In this document: positions 27,357 to 35,947 of the stretch, one piece after another
Numbering within the stretch: position 1 is the first letter of the stretch
Layout of the letters: the number at the start of each line of letters is the position of its first letter
DNA from: CAYUMU01 sp964445985
GTDB lineage: Bacteria; Planctomycetota; Planctomycetia; Pirellulales; S012-138
Length of the DNA: 64,000 nt
Assembly: GCA_964445985.1 (NCBI GenBank)
Contig: CAYUMU010000007.1
Span: 62,001 to 126,000, forward strand
Direction: 5' to 3'
Notes under the pieces: model-generated
Database searches by the model: none
Told to the model about the DNA's origin: nothing
The model's input: the letters and a program-made list of their open reading frames with translations, nothing else
Made by a program: the position numbers and the translations under genes

Positions 27357-27815
27357 CCACGATTGCGTTTCGGAGGATCATTGCCCAAAGATCGTGCCCC
27401 GAACTCGGCCCCCGCCCCTTCGCCCAAGACGGCCAGGCCGGCGGCCCGCCTCGAACGGCCGAACCAGTAAAAACTGATAAAATTGCGGAAAAACCAGGAG
27501 ATTCCCCCAGCCGCGGTTATCGTTTCCTCCACGGGCTATCGACCGCTATAATGAGCCCCAGCAGCGTGCGGAACTGGGGATTTTGTCGAATGAACCGCTA
27601 TTCGCGGTCTGCCGGCAAATCCAAAGCACATGGCCTACCCGCCGCACTTGGATTGAAAAGATGCCCAAAAAAATCTTTTTCTCCCCTCTCCCCGGTATTT
27701 CCAGGGAGAGGGGTCGAGGGGCTTTGGGGAGCGGAGTTGGGTTTGCAATCTCAAGCCCAAGCACCCCCCTCATCCTCTCTTGCAAATCATTGTTTTATCG
27801 AAACGGCGCGCCGCC
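27357..27815. other. Intergenic region with a hairpin repeat
   Basis: About 460 bases with no supported gene. The notable element is the 10-base-stem hairpin at 27683-27713. The frame of the next gene is open back to 27780, but the ATG at 27816 is the plausible start. Confidence 0.45.
27683..27713. repeat. C/G-rich hairpin (CCCCTCTCCC stem)
   Basis: An inverted repeat CCCCTCTCCC / GGGAGAGGGG, perfect over 10 bases with an 11-base loop, preceded by a run of T on the plus strand. Such hairpins are widespread as interspersed repeats. On the minus strand a run of A and no U-tract follows, so a terminator role would fit plus-strand transcripts poorly. Confidence 0.55.
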
Positions 27816-28913
27816 ATGAAAATCAGCTTTCGACTGAAGGAACTGCTCGAAGAACGTCAGGATGACAATCGCGGCATCATTACTCGCATTTGTGAGCACA
27901 CCTCGCTCGAACGCCACAAGGTGGCCGCGCTGTTGTCGAACAAGGTGCAATACGTGTCGCTGGACACCCTGGCGGCCGTTTGCGATTACCTGATGGAAAA
28001 GCATCGCATCCCGCAGGATGAACTCCCCGGGTTGCTGTTCGGCATCGATGCCTCGCGATTCTGGAAGTTGCTGAGCGACCGCAGTTATGTGGAAATTGCG
28101 TTTGGCGTGCGCCGCGACGAATCGCTGAGCGAGAAGCGCTGGGTGATGGCCGCCGATAGCTACTTGCATGGCGTGCTGTTGCACGAACTGTTTGGGCTGG
28201 GGCACGAAAATCAGCCCAACTTTCTCGAGCAGCGACTGGTGCCCGGCTTTCTGCCCGGAGCCACCAACTCCGTGGAAGAAGGACATCGCCACGCCGACGC
28301 CGCCTACTCGGCTTTTCACGGCATCAAGGGGGATCGAGCCCTGGTGTGCGTGGGCAGCATGAAGAGCAACGTGCTGATGGAGCGCGTGGTGGCCGAGACC
28401 TTCCAGGCGGCCAGTTTTCAGTCGGAAGACGGCCGGAAGTCACCCTCGGAGCGGAGTTGCCCATTCTTCTTTCGCTATCGGCAGAACGATCCCAAGCCGC
28501 CTTCGTGCTGTGGCGGCGAAGAGTTGGCCCGGGGGATGAAATCGGACGAGCCTGGCATTTACTACGCGCAGACCCCCGACCGTTGGTCGCTGATTCCGGC
28601 CAACGACGTGAACGATGCGGCGCTGGTCATGTACACCTATCAGCCCAACCGCCGGGTGGTGGAGATGGTTCTGGCAGGCTTCTCCAGCACGGCCACGCTT
28701 TGCTTGGGCGATGTGCTCCGCAAAAACCCCGACGCCCTCTGGCCCCCCAACGTGCGCCGCGGCGATGTGGAATTGGGCGTGTTCCTCGTCCACTTCGTGC
28801 TGCCCAAGCAACCGGCCGAAGCCACCGGCTCCGACGTCCTGTACATTCCCACGCCGCTCAAAACCGACGTGATTCCGCTCGAAGAAAGCGTACTGGCCCA
28901 CTTCGCCAAGTAG
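27816..28913 (+). CDS. Putative HTH (Cro/C1-like) protein with a large uncharacterised C-terminal domain
   Basis: This 365-residue protein starts at ATG 27816 (MKISFRLKELLEERQ). Residues 1-75 look like a lambda-repressor-like HTH: a helix, then THICEHT-type positions in IITRICEHTSLERHKVAALL and a DTLAAVCDYL helix. Residues about 85-365 are an uncharacterised domain with Cys residues (SERSCPFFF, KPPSCCGGEELA), the phrase MKSNVLMERVV and a well-ordered end. The N-terminus could instead be an HTH-like dimerisation unit. It is likely a regulator that senses a small molecule or redox state through the large domain, but this is inference. No operator site can be suggested. Confidence 0.65.
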   Translation: MKISFRLKELLEERQDDNRGIITRICEHTSLERHKVAALLSNKVQYVSLDTLAAVCDYLMEKHRIPQDELPGLLFGIDASRFWKLLSDRSYVEIAFGVRRDESLSEKRWVMAADSYLHGVLLHELFGLGHENQPNFLEQRLVPGFLPGATNSVEEGHRHADAAYSAFHGIKGDRALVCVGSMKSNVLMERVVAETFQAASFQSEDGRKSPSERSCPFFFRYRQNDPKPPSCCGGEELARGMKSDEPGIYYAQTPDRWSLIPANDVNDAALVMYTYQPNRRVVEMVLAGFSSTATLCLGDVLRKNPDALWPPNVRRGDVELGVFLVHFVLPKQPAEATGSDVLYIPTPLKTDVIPLEESVLAHFAK

Positions 28914-29219
28914 GCCAGCGCTGGCAGCGGCGGGGGTGGCTGGGGTCAGGCCGCCAACATAAAGCAGCGCAGCGCGATGATTGCCCAAGGCGGCCTGCCC
29001 CCAGGGACTTTGAGCCGGCGCCGTGCTTCCAATCGGTTTGGCCAGATTCATCTGGGGGGCAAGTTGTGGACTAGGGTTATGCCAGTAGCTAGCTCCAGAA
29101 GCCACAACTTGACCCCCAGCCACCCCCGCCGATTGCTACCGGCTGGAGCGACCCAGTTGCCGGGTGGGACTGACTCCCACTGAAAATCGCCGCAGTTTCA
29201 CGGCGCACCAAGGCTGGCC
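28914..29219. other. Intergenic region with nested inverted repeats
   Basis: These 306 bases between convergent genes contain a long inverted repeat, 28928-28948 against 29110-29131 (21 bases with one single-base indel), and a nested pair, 29055-29069 against 29102-29117 (also one indel). A third short pair (AGGCCGCC/GGCGGCCT) lies near 28948 and 28988. No protein gene is present. The structure suggests a miniature mobile element or a folded RNA. Confidence 0.6.
28928..29131. repeat. Nested inverted-repeat element
   Basis: Outer arms: 28928-28948 (starting CGGCGGGGGTGGCTGGGG) and 29110-29131. Inner arms: 29055-29069 (GGGGGCAAGTTGTGG) and 29102-29117, so the right arms are contiguous and overlap. 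The whole is about 204 bases, has no transposase and could be a MITE-like element. No target duplication was seen. Confidence 0.6.
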
Positions 29220-30827
29220 CTACGTGTAGCTCGGCTCGCGCTCGTTCAACAGCCGGCGAAGTTCTCTTTGATACCGGGCTTTCTCCGTTTGCCAGTGGCC
29301 GCGCACGTGTTCGAGGTGGGCCTGTTGCTGCTGAAGCTCTTGCTCTTGCGCCGCGAGGCCCGCGGCTTGGGTTTGCAGCTCATCTTGTCGCCGCTGAAAC
29401 CATTGTTGAAGGTGCGAGCGTTGCTCGACAAATCGGGCCAGCAACTCTTCCATGCGGCCCCGTTCTTGTTCCAACGCGGCCCGTTGTTCCGCGAGATCAT
29501 CGGTCGCAAGCCGAAACTGGTCGGCCAGCCGGCTCCGCAGCCGGCTCACGCTGCGGGTCAGGGCCGCGGCGGGCAACACGCCCGAGAGCTGCCCCCATAG
29601 TTCTTCGGTGGCGAGCCGCATCTCCAGCGTTTCCTGCTGGGCCTGGTGCAATTTGACCTGCAACCGTTCGACTTCCAACTGCCGGGCATCGACCCGCGCG
29701 GACCGCAGATCCACGGCCTGCCGCTGCTGTTGGAATTCCGCCTCCGCCTGTTCGGCGCTGTGGGCAATCCGGTCGCGCTCGGCTTCGAACTGCCGCAGGC
29801 GCTCGGCCGCGGTGCGCTCCCACTGGGCACGGTTCACGGCCAACTGGGCGCGTTCTTCGGCGAGGGCGGTTTCCACCTCGGTGAGCATGGCGCGGCGGCG
29901 TTCCAGTTCGCTGCGTTCCCGCTGCAGCTCATACTCCCGGCAGCCGAGCGCGGCGGTCTGGTCGCGGCCGCGTTTCGCGAATTCCAGCGCCTGCCGCTCC
30001 ACGGCCTGGCGACGTAATTCCAGCCCTCGCGCTCTCAACCGCAGCAGTTCGTTCGCCGCTTGCTGTTGGGCGAGCCATTGTTGCTGCTCGTGCAAGCGAT
30101 GGGCATCGGTGGCTGCTTCGGCCGCGGCCACCGCCTGGGCTCGATCGCTCAGTTCGGCCCGATCCGCCTTGAGTTGGGCAATCACCATCCGCAGGTCGTC
30201 GTCGCGGGCTTCCAACTCGGCGGCTCGCTCGCTGTTACGGCACTCGGCGGCTCGCAGCGAAGCCGCGCGTTGATCGAGCGCTTCCTCACGTTCTTGCAAG
30301 GCCAGGGCTTTTTCGGTTTGCTCCTGATCTCGCTCATCGAGTGTGAGCTCGCGATCGTCCAAGCGCTGATGCCGCTCGTCGAGCCGCTGCTCCAACTCGG
30401 TGAGCCGCCGTTCCTGGCCAGCGGCCCAGGTTTGGGCGGTTTGCAGCTGCTCTTCAATCTGCGCTGCCTGTTCTTGCAACAGGGCCTCGTGTTCTTGCAG
30501 CATGAGCTGCCGGCGCCGCAGATGCTCGGCCAGTTGATTGGCCTGCCGCCGCATCGATTGGAAGATGTCGCCATCGGCGTCGGAAAGCAGAGCGGAGATG
30601 TCATCGGCGCTGTCGTCCGCCGACTCGCCGCGGTCGTGCTTCAGAATGATGCCGGGGTGATCGCTCGACGCCGTCATCGAGCGACCCGAGCCCAAGGGCA
30701 CCGCCAGTGTGGCAAACCCCAACGGAAGCACTCCGTGCTCAGTCTGGGACGATTCCACCGTGACCTGGTGCGGATCGTCGATCCGAGTGGTTCGTTCAGA
30801 AGGGGACGACGGTTCTCGCGTGTCCAT
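29220..30827 (-). CDS. Long coiled-coil protein of unknown function
   Basis: This 535-residue protein is dominated by Glu/Gln/Arg/Ala/Leu heptads from about residue 90 to 530, consistent with a continuous coiled coil. The first 85 residues (MDTREPSSPSERTTRID, then DKR/GES-rich) are polar and probably disordered. No signal peptide, membrane segment or catalytic motif is visible. Repeated phrases such as LEQRLDERHQRLDDRELTL show the heptad pattern. Such proteins act as scaffolds or structural rods. Function unknown. It lies on the minus strand downstream of ilvB by about 200 bases, but a shared role is not evident. Confidence 0.7.
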   Translation of the reverse strand: MDTREPSSPSERTTRIDDPHQVTVESSQTEHGVLPLGFATLAVPLGSGRSMTASSDHPGIILKHDRGESADDSADDISALLSDADGDIFQSMRRQANQLAEHLRRRQLMLQEHEALLQEQAAQIEEQLQTAQTWAAGQERRLTELEQRLDERHQRLDDRELTLDERDQEQTEKALALQEREEALDQRAASLRAAECRNSERAAELEARDDDLRMVIAQLKADRAELSDRAQAVAAAEAATDAHRLHEQQQWLAQQQAANELLRLRARGLELRRQAVERQALEFAKRGRDQTAALGCREYELQRERSELERRRAMLTEVETALAEERAQLAVNRAQWERTAAERLRQFEAERDRIAHSAEQAEAEFQQQRQAVDLRSARVDARQLEVERLQVKLHQAQQETLEMRLATEELWGQLSGVLPAAALTRSVSRLRSRLADQFRLATDDLAEQRAALEQERGRMEELLARFVEQRSHLQQWFQRRQDELQTQAAGLAAQEQELQQQQAHLEHVRGHWQTEKARYQRELRRLLNEREPSYT

Positions 30828-31031
30828 ACGCTAGCACCTGCGGCATGCGAATCTTGCGCAATCGGTAAACTCCCCCTCAGGTAAGATGGTCGGCGGGGAA
30901 GCCGGCGAACTTGATAAAGATCGCCAGAAACGGCGAAAAAGCCCACTGGCAATGCCCGCGGAGCCAGCACGGCATGCGCTGGTCCGCGTGTTGCATATAC
31001 GCCTGGGCCAAGGCGGCCCGTACCGCAACCG

Positions 31032-32774
31032 CTACTGCTTGATGAGGTCGCGGACGGTCATGCCAGCGGGGATCATCGGCAGCACGTGCTCCTGGTAGGG
31101 CACGGCCACATCGAGCACAAAGGGGCCTGGGTAGGCGATCATTTCTTCGATCGCGTCGACCAAGTCGGCCTTGGCTTGCACGTGCGCCCCGCCGCAACCA
31201 AAGCCCTTGGCAATGGTCACAAAGTCGGGATAACGCTGGTCAGGCCCCAAACCGGTGCCTTGGCCAGTGGCTTCGGGATTATCGACCGGTCCCAGGTACG
31301 TATGGGCGCGATTGCCCTGGTGGAAGCGGTCTTCCCATTGCACCACCATGCCCAGGTGCTGGTTGTTGAGCAACAGCACCTTCACCGGCAGCTTTTCGCA
31401 GTGGCACGTGGCCAGCTCTTGAATATTCATCAAAAAGCTGCCGTCTCCGTCGATATCGATCACCAACTTGTCGGGGTTGGCGGCCTGCACGCCCATGGCC
31501 GAGGGCAAACCAAAGCCCATGGTTCCCAAGCCGGAGCTGGACAGAAACGTGCGCGGACGCTGGAAGCGATAAAACTGCGCGGTCCACATTTGGTGCTGGC
31601 CCACGCCCACGGTGATCACGGCGTCGCGATCTTTGGTCAGCCGCGAAACTTCGCTGATGGCGTGCTGGGCCAATATGCCGCCGTAGGATTTATCGTAGGT
31701 CAGCGGGTCGTCCGCTTTCCATTTTTGCACCTGTTCCACCCAATCAGAAATGTCTTCGGGCGGCTCCACAATGGCGTTGAGCTGCTGCAAGGCCGACCGC
31801 ACGTCGCTGATGATGGGAATGTGGGCCGACTTGTTCTTGTTGATTTCCGAGGGATCAACATCCACGTGCACAATCTTGGCGTGCTTGGCGAACTCTTGCA
31901 GCTTGCCGGTCACGCGGTCATCAAACCGCACGCCCAGGGCAATCAGCAAGTCGCACTCATTCACGGTGTAGTTGGAATACACGCTGCCGTGCATGCCCAG
32001 CATGTCCAGGCAAAGCGGGTCGTAGCTGTTGAACCCACCCAGGCCCATCACGGTCATGGCCACGGGAATGCCGGTTTTCTCGACCAGTTTGGCCAATTCG
32101 CCCGAGGCACCGCTGTGAATCACGCCGCCGCCAGCGTAAATCACCGGCCGCTTCGAACGGCGAATGGCCGCCGCGAATTGGGCAATTTGCTCCGGACGCG
32201 CCACGCGATGATCCACCCGGTAGCCAGGCAAGTTCATGGGGGCGTTGTAGTTGGGAGCGATCTTGGCCTCTTGAATATCTTTGGGCAGATCGACCAGCAC
32301 CGGGCCGGGCCGGCCGGTCGTGGCAATATGGAATGCCTCGCGCATCACCCTCGGCACGTCGTCCGGGTCGGTCACCAGGTAGTTGTGCTTGGTAATGCCG
32401 CGACAGACCTCCACGATCGGCGTTTCTTGGAACGCATCGGTGCCGATCACCTTGGTTTTCACCTGCCCGGTGAGGGCGACCAGGGGAATGCTATCCATCT
32501 TGGCGTCGGCAATCGCCGTCACCAGGTTGGTCGCCCCAGGTCCGCTGGTGGCCATGCACACGCCCGGCTTGCCGGTGCTGCGGGCATAACCTTGCGCGGC
32601 GAACCCCCCCCCTTGCTCGTGGCGAGGCAAGATGGTGCGGATTTTATCCTTATATTTCGTGAGCGATTGGTGAAGCGGCATGCTGGCTCCACCAGGGTAA
32701 GCAAAAATGATGTCCACGCCGTGGTTGATCAACGATTGAACCACGGCGTCGGCACCCGTCACGATATCGGCCAC
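31032..32774 (-). CDS. ilvB: Acetolactate synthase large subunit
   Basis: This 580-residue thiamine-diphosphate enzyme condenses two pyruvates to acetolactate, or pyruvate with 2-ketobutyrate, in branched-chain amino acid synthesis. The frame is open to 32882, but a GTG at 32774 is chosen because GAGGGAGA lies about seven bases upstream and the protein then begins MADIVTGADAVVQSL. Motifs: the N-terminal pyrimidine-binding segment YPGGASMPLHQ with catalytic Glu in LPRHEQGGGFAAQGYARSTG, the central FAD domain, and the ThDP motif GDGSFLMNIQELAT. No small subunit IlvN is next to it. It diverges from the S1 gene. Confidence 0.93.
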   Translation of the reverse strand: MADIVTGADAVVQSLINHGVDIIFAYPGGASMPLHQSLTKYKDKIRTILPRHEQGGGFAAQGYARSTGKPGVCMATSGPGATNLVTAIADAKMDSIPLVALTGQVKTKVIGTDAFQETPIVEVCRGITKHNYLVTDPDDVPRVMREAFHIATTGRPGPVLVDLPKDIQEAKIAPNYNAPMNLPGYRVDHRVARPEQIAQFAAAIRRSKRPVIYAGGGVIHSGASGELAKLVEKTGIPVAMTVMGLGGFNSYDPLCLDMLGMHGSVYSNYTVNECDLLIALGVRFDDRVTGKLQEFAKHAKIVHVDVDPSEINKNKSAHIPIISDVRSALQQLNAIVEPPEDISDWVEQVQKWKADDPLTYDKSYGGILAQHAISEVSRLTKDRDAVITVGVGQHQMWTAQFYRFQRPRTFLSSSGLGTMGFGLPSAMGVQAANPDKLVIDIDGDGSFLMNIQELATCHCEKLPVKVLLLNNQHLGMVVQWEDRFHQGNRAHTYLGPVDNPEATGQGTGLGPDQRYPDFVTIAKGFGCGGAHVQAKADLVDAIEEMIAYPGPFVLDVAVPYQEHVLPMIPAGMTVRDLIKQ

Positions 32775-33055
32775 GAGCGTATCTCCCTCGAATTTGAATC
32801 CCAACCTTGCGACACAACCGCGGGCGAGAAGGTTCGACCGATTGGGGGGAGGCGACCCCATGGGGGGGGGCATTTCACCCAACCGTGCGAGTATGTCGGC
32901 GAACCTATTAATTTAGGCAGCCAGGCTCAAAACCGCAACCGACTCCCTGCGAAGACTGGAGATTTGCTATCTTAGTAGCGGTTCAGTTGCTACACTGCTG
33001 AGCTTTGCTGTTGCTGTTACAGATCGTTCAGTTCAAGACGTTGGTGAGACCTCCG

Positions 33056-34801
33056 ATGACTGCGGAGCCGGATTCGACCCCGAAAGACATTTCTAACCCC
33101 GAGAACGACAACCCGCGGGATAACCCTGCTGGCAGTTCGCAACCCCAGGGGGAAACGCCGCCGCGGCCTGAGCCATCGTCCGCTGGCGATACTCCTGCTG
33201 GCAACGCTGGCGATGCGCAAGCCATGGGCGAAGACCTGGCGGCTGAGAACTCGGGCGAGGCGTCGCAATCCGATGACGCAGGCAGTGCCGAAGCTGGCGG
33301 TGACGCGCCCAAGCGGCCGTTTCGCATTGGCTCGCAGCGTTACTCCGAAGACATCCACCGGCCCAAGCCGCAGCCGGTGGCGCCGCCGCGTCCGGCAGAA
33401 GAGCCCGCGGCCGAACAGGCCGAAGGGGGCGCGGCCGCCGCTGAGGAATCCCCAGGCGAACGATCCGACCGCGGCCCTCGCAAAGGCGGCCGGGGTAAGT
33501 TCGATAAACGCGACAAGCCCAAGCCCGCTCCGCTGCTCAAGGTGGAACGCACCACGCCGCTCCCCAGCACCCGCGCTCCGCTTTCCGACGAGCTGGAAGA
33601 AGAGTTGCAAGCGGCACTGGGCGAAATGTCGCTCGACCAGATCGTGGCCGCCGAAAATGCCGCCGCCGCCAGTGCTCCGGCCGCCCCCGCCGAGGGCGAA
33701 GGCAAGCAGATGGGCACCATCCTGGCCATGCACAACGACGACGTGTTCGTGGAACTGGGCGCCCGCCGCCAGGGCGTGCTGTCGCTCAATCAATTCAAAG
33801 AGCAGCCGAATATCGGCGACCAGATCGAGGTAAAAGTCGTCCGCGAAGAAAACGAAGACGGCCTGCTCCAACTCACGCTGCCCGGCGCCCCGATGGAAAT
33901 CTCCGGCGACTGGCTCACCCTCTCCGAAGGCGACGTCGTCACGGCCCACGTTACCGGCCACAACAAAGGCGGCCTGGAATGCACCGTGGGCAGCATCCGC
34001 GGCTTCATTCCCGCCAGCCAGGCCTCGCTGTACCGCGTGCAAGATCTTTCCACGCTGGTCGGCGAAAAGTTCAATTGCATGATCACCGAGTGCAAGCCGG
34101 AGCGCAAAAACCTGGTGCTCAGTCGCCGCGCCGTGCTCGAACGCGAGCAAGAAGAAGCCAAGGCGGCCGCCTTCGCCTCGCTGGAGCCGGGCCAAATTCG
34201 CGAAGGCACCGTCCGCAAAATCATGGAGTTCGGGGCCTTTGTCGACCTGGGAGGCGGCGTCGATGGCTTGCTGCACGTCAGCCGCCTGTCCTGGGGGCGC
34301 GTCAAGCACCCCAGCGACGTGCTCAAAGAAGGCGATACCGTGAAGGTGCAGATCGAAAAGTTCGATCCGGAAACCGAACGCATCAGCCTTTCCATGCGCG
34401 ACCTGGTGGAAAACCCCTGGGATCGCGCCCCCGACAAGTACCCCATCGGCACCGTCACCAAAGGCACGGTCACCAAAACCATGGATTTTGGCGCCTTTGT
34501 CGAACTGGAAGCCGGCGTGGAAGGGCTGGTTCATATCTCGGAGTTGGCGTCCCACCGCGTCACCCGCGTGAACCTGTTCGTAAAATCGGGGCAGGAAGTC
34601 GAAGTCAAAGTGGTTTCGGTCGACAAGGAAAACAAACGCATCGGGCTTTCCATGAAAGCCCTGCATGCCGTGCCCGAGGTCGAAAACAAGGCCGAAGAAG
34701 AACCGGAAGAAGCTCCCCGGCCCCTTCGCAAAAGCAACCAACCCCTCAAAGGCGGAACAGGCCGAGGATCGGGCGGCGATACCTTCGGCCTCAACTGGTA
34801 A
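33056..34801 (+). CDS. S1-domain RNA-binding protein (ribosomal protein S1-like)
   Basis: This 581-residue protein starts at ATG 33056, behind GGTGAGA. Residues about 1-215 are Pro/Ala/Glu-rich and probably disordered. Four S1 domains follow: about 220-285 (MGTILAMHNDDVFVELGARR), 290-375, 380-455 (GTVRKIMEFGAFVDLGGGVD) and 460-545 (GTVTKTMDFGAFVELEAGVE). The C-terminus is short and basic. Bacterial S1 usually has six S1 domains, or four in Gram-positives, without such a long N-terminal tail. It could be ribosomal S1 or a second, S1-like RNA-binding protein. It is followed within 50 bases by the lipoyl-like gene and is probably co-transcribed. Confidence 0.88.
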   Translation: MTAEPDSTPKDISNPENDNPRDNPAGSSQPQGETPPRPEPSSAGDTPAGNAGDAQAMGEDLAAENSGEASQSDDAGSAEAGGDAPKRPFRIGSQRYSEDIHRPKPQPVAPPRPAEEPAAEQAEGGAAAAEESPGERSDRGPRKGGRGKFDKRDKPKPAPLLKVERTTPLPSTRAPLSDELEEELQAALGEMSLDQIVAAENAAAASAPAAPAEGEGKQMGTILAMHNDDVFVELGARRQGVLSLNQFKEQPNIGDQIEVKVVREENEDGLLQLTLPGAPMEISGDWLTLSEGDVVTAHVTGHNKGGLECTVGSIRGFIPASQASLYRVQDLSTLVGEKFNCMITECKPERKNLVLSRRAVLEREQEEAKAAAFASLEPGQIREGTVRKIMEFGAFVDLGGGVDGLLHVSRLSWGRVKHPSDVLKEGDTVKVQIEKFDPETERISLSMRDLVENPWDRAPDKYPIGTVTKGTVTKTMDFGAFVELEAGVEGLVHISELASHRVTRVNLFVKSGQEVEVKVVSVDKENKRIGLSMKALHAVPEVENKAEEEPEEAPRPLRKSNQPLKGGTGRGSGGDTFGLNW

Positions 34802-34836
34802 CGAGCGGTTAACTGGGCATCCATCGTTGTATCCCC

Positions 34837-35118
34837 GTGGTGTTGTTGCAAATGCCTGCCTTGGAATACGCGCTGTATGTGCCGGACCTGGGCGAGATTG
34901 GTCCCATCCGGCTGAGCTTGTGGCTGGTTGAGGAAGGCGAACACGTGGAAGTCGGCGATCGCATCGCCGAACTGCTGGCCGGCCCCGCCACCTACGACCT
35001 GCCATCCCCCGTGGCCGGCTTTCTCTCCCGCTGCCTGGTGGACGACGATCAGGAAGTTCACGCAGGCCAGCTCATTGGGCTGATCCGAGCGGAAGACGAC
35101 GAGACGCCGCTGGCTTGA
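34837..35118 (+). CDS. Small biotin/lipoyl-like domain protein with no lysine
   Basis: This 93-residue protein (88 if started at the ATG at 34852; GTG at 34837 gives the longer form) is a single biotinyl/lipoyl-like barrel: YVPDLGEIGPIRLSLWLV, EEGEHVEVGDRIAELLAG, PATYDLPSPVAGFLS, LVDDDQEVHAGQLIGLI. In true carrier domains the turn before the second half carries an (E)xDK motif whose Lys is modified. Here the turn reads AGPATYDLP and the whole protein contains no Lys, so it cannot be lipoylated or biotinylated in the normal way. It follows the S1 gene by about 35 bases. Perhaps it is a structural or regulatory relic or a binding module. Confidence 0.75.
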   Translation: MVLLQMPALEYALYVPDLGEIGPIRLSLWLVEEGEHVEVGDRIAELLAGPATYDLPSPVAGFLSRCLVDDDQEVHAGQLIGLIRAEDDETPLA

Positions 35119-35598
35119 AGGCCCTGGAAGCGGCCCTCTGTGTTTCGAGCCGTGCTGCGATTAGGGACGCGGCGCCGGTTTCCTGGGGGGCGTTTCTCGC
35201 CGGGGTCATGCCACGCCGTTAACCATTTTTCTAACCGCCCCGTGTGCCACTGCTCCCAAGGAACTGCCAGTTCCTCGCTACCATCTGCCCAGCCATGGGC
35301 TAAAGGGGGCTTGAGTGCGTGGGAAATCGAAGCCAATAGAAACCGGATTCGCACTCAAGCGCATGCCATTACGCCCCAAAAAAATAGCCGTCAGACCAAA
35401 AATACATATAGGTCCAAACGAACATTTTTGGCAAACTGCACCCTGACAGATCTCACCACGTCAAATCAAAACACACACATCTCATTCTTCAACCCGAAGC
35501 GTCAGCGAGGGCCTCCCCCAATTTTCAATTTTCCTGACTCTAACGGATTCCAGGTGCGTCCTTTTCGCGGGGAATGCGGGCCTTCGCCGCGGATTCGT

Positions 35599-35682
35599 AA
35601 CCCGACGCGTTAGCGAGGGAGTCCCCCCGAACGTCCCTCGCTAACGCGTCGAGCTTGCAAAGAATCAGGCATTCACAACACC
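35599..35682 (-). repeat. Interspersed palindromic repeat family A, copy 2 (inverted)
   Basis: Stem arms 35599-35620 and 35634-35655 with a 13-base loop; the right flank (35657-35682) is the reverse complement of the left flank of copy 1 at 22561-22586, with one mismatch in 26. The copy therefore lies in the opposite orientation. Confidence 0.85.
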
Positions 35683-35815
35683 GGGGGGCCAGCCGCGAAA
35701 AGCCAGGAAAACTGCACCGCACCTAGAAAACGGTAGGGTGAGCAATTTTCAATTTTTCAAGCCAATCCGCCCCAGCCCCGATAACACGCCCCCGATCAGC
35801 CCTCTTCAACTCCGC

Positions 35816-35874
35816 ACTCCGAATTCCGAACTCCCCACTCCGAATTCCGAACTCCAAACTCCAAACTCCAAACT
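35816..35874. repeat. Imperfect tandem repeat (CACTCCGAATTCCGAACTCC and AAACTCC units)
   Basis: A 20-base unit containing ACTCCGAATTCCGAACTCC occurs twice in tandem, followed by three short AAACTCC units. It lies just downstream of the aroC stop. Confidence 0.75.
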
Positions 35875-35947
35875 CGCCCAACCGTCTGCCAGGAACTGCG
35901 GCACGGGCGATTGCTTGGCACGGGTGGTACGCGCGGGGTGCGATACC

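Larger units (their letters stand above)
35119..35947. other. Repeat-rich intergenic region, no gene supported
   Basis: About 830 bases between the lipoyl-like gene and the aroC stop. They hold a family A palindromic repeat in inverted orientation (35599-35682), a related half-unit near 35490 (ACCCGAAGCGTCAGCGAGGG) and an imperfect tandem array (35816-35874). Base composition is lower in GC around 35380-35480. No credible gene is seen. Confidence 0.55.

Noticed and set aside
31086..32975. Plus-strand ORF of 629 codons opposite ilvB
   Set aside because: Antisense shadow of a gene with unmistakable ThDP-enzyme motifs.
33017..35005. Minus-strand ORF of 662 codons opposite the S1 gene
   Set aside because: Antisense shadow; the S1 repeats are on the plus strand.
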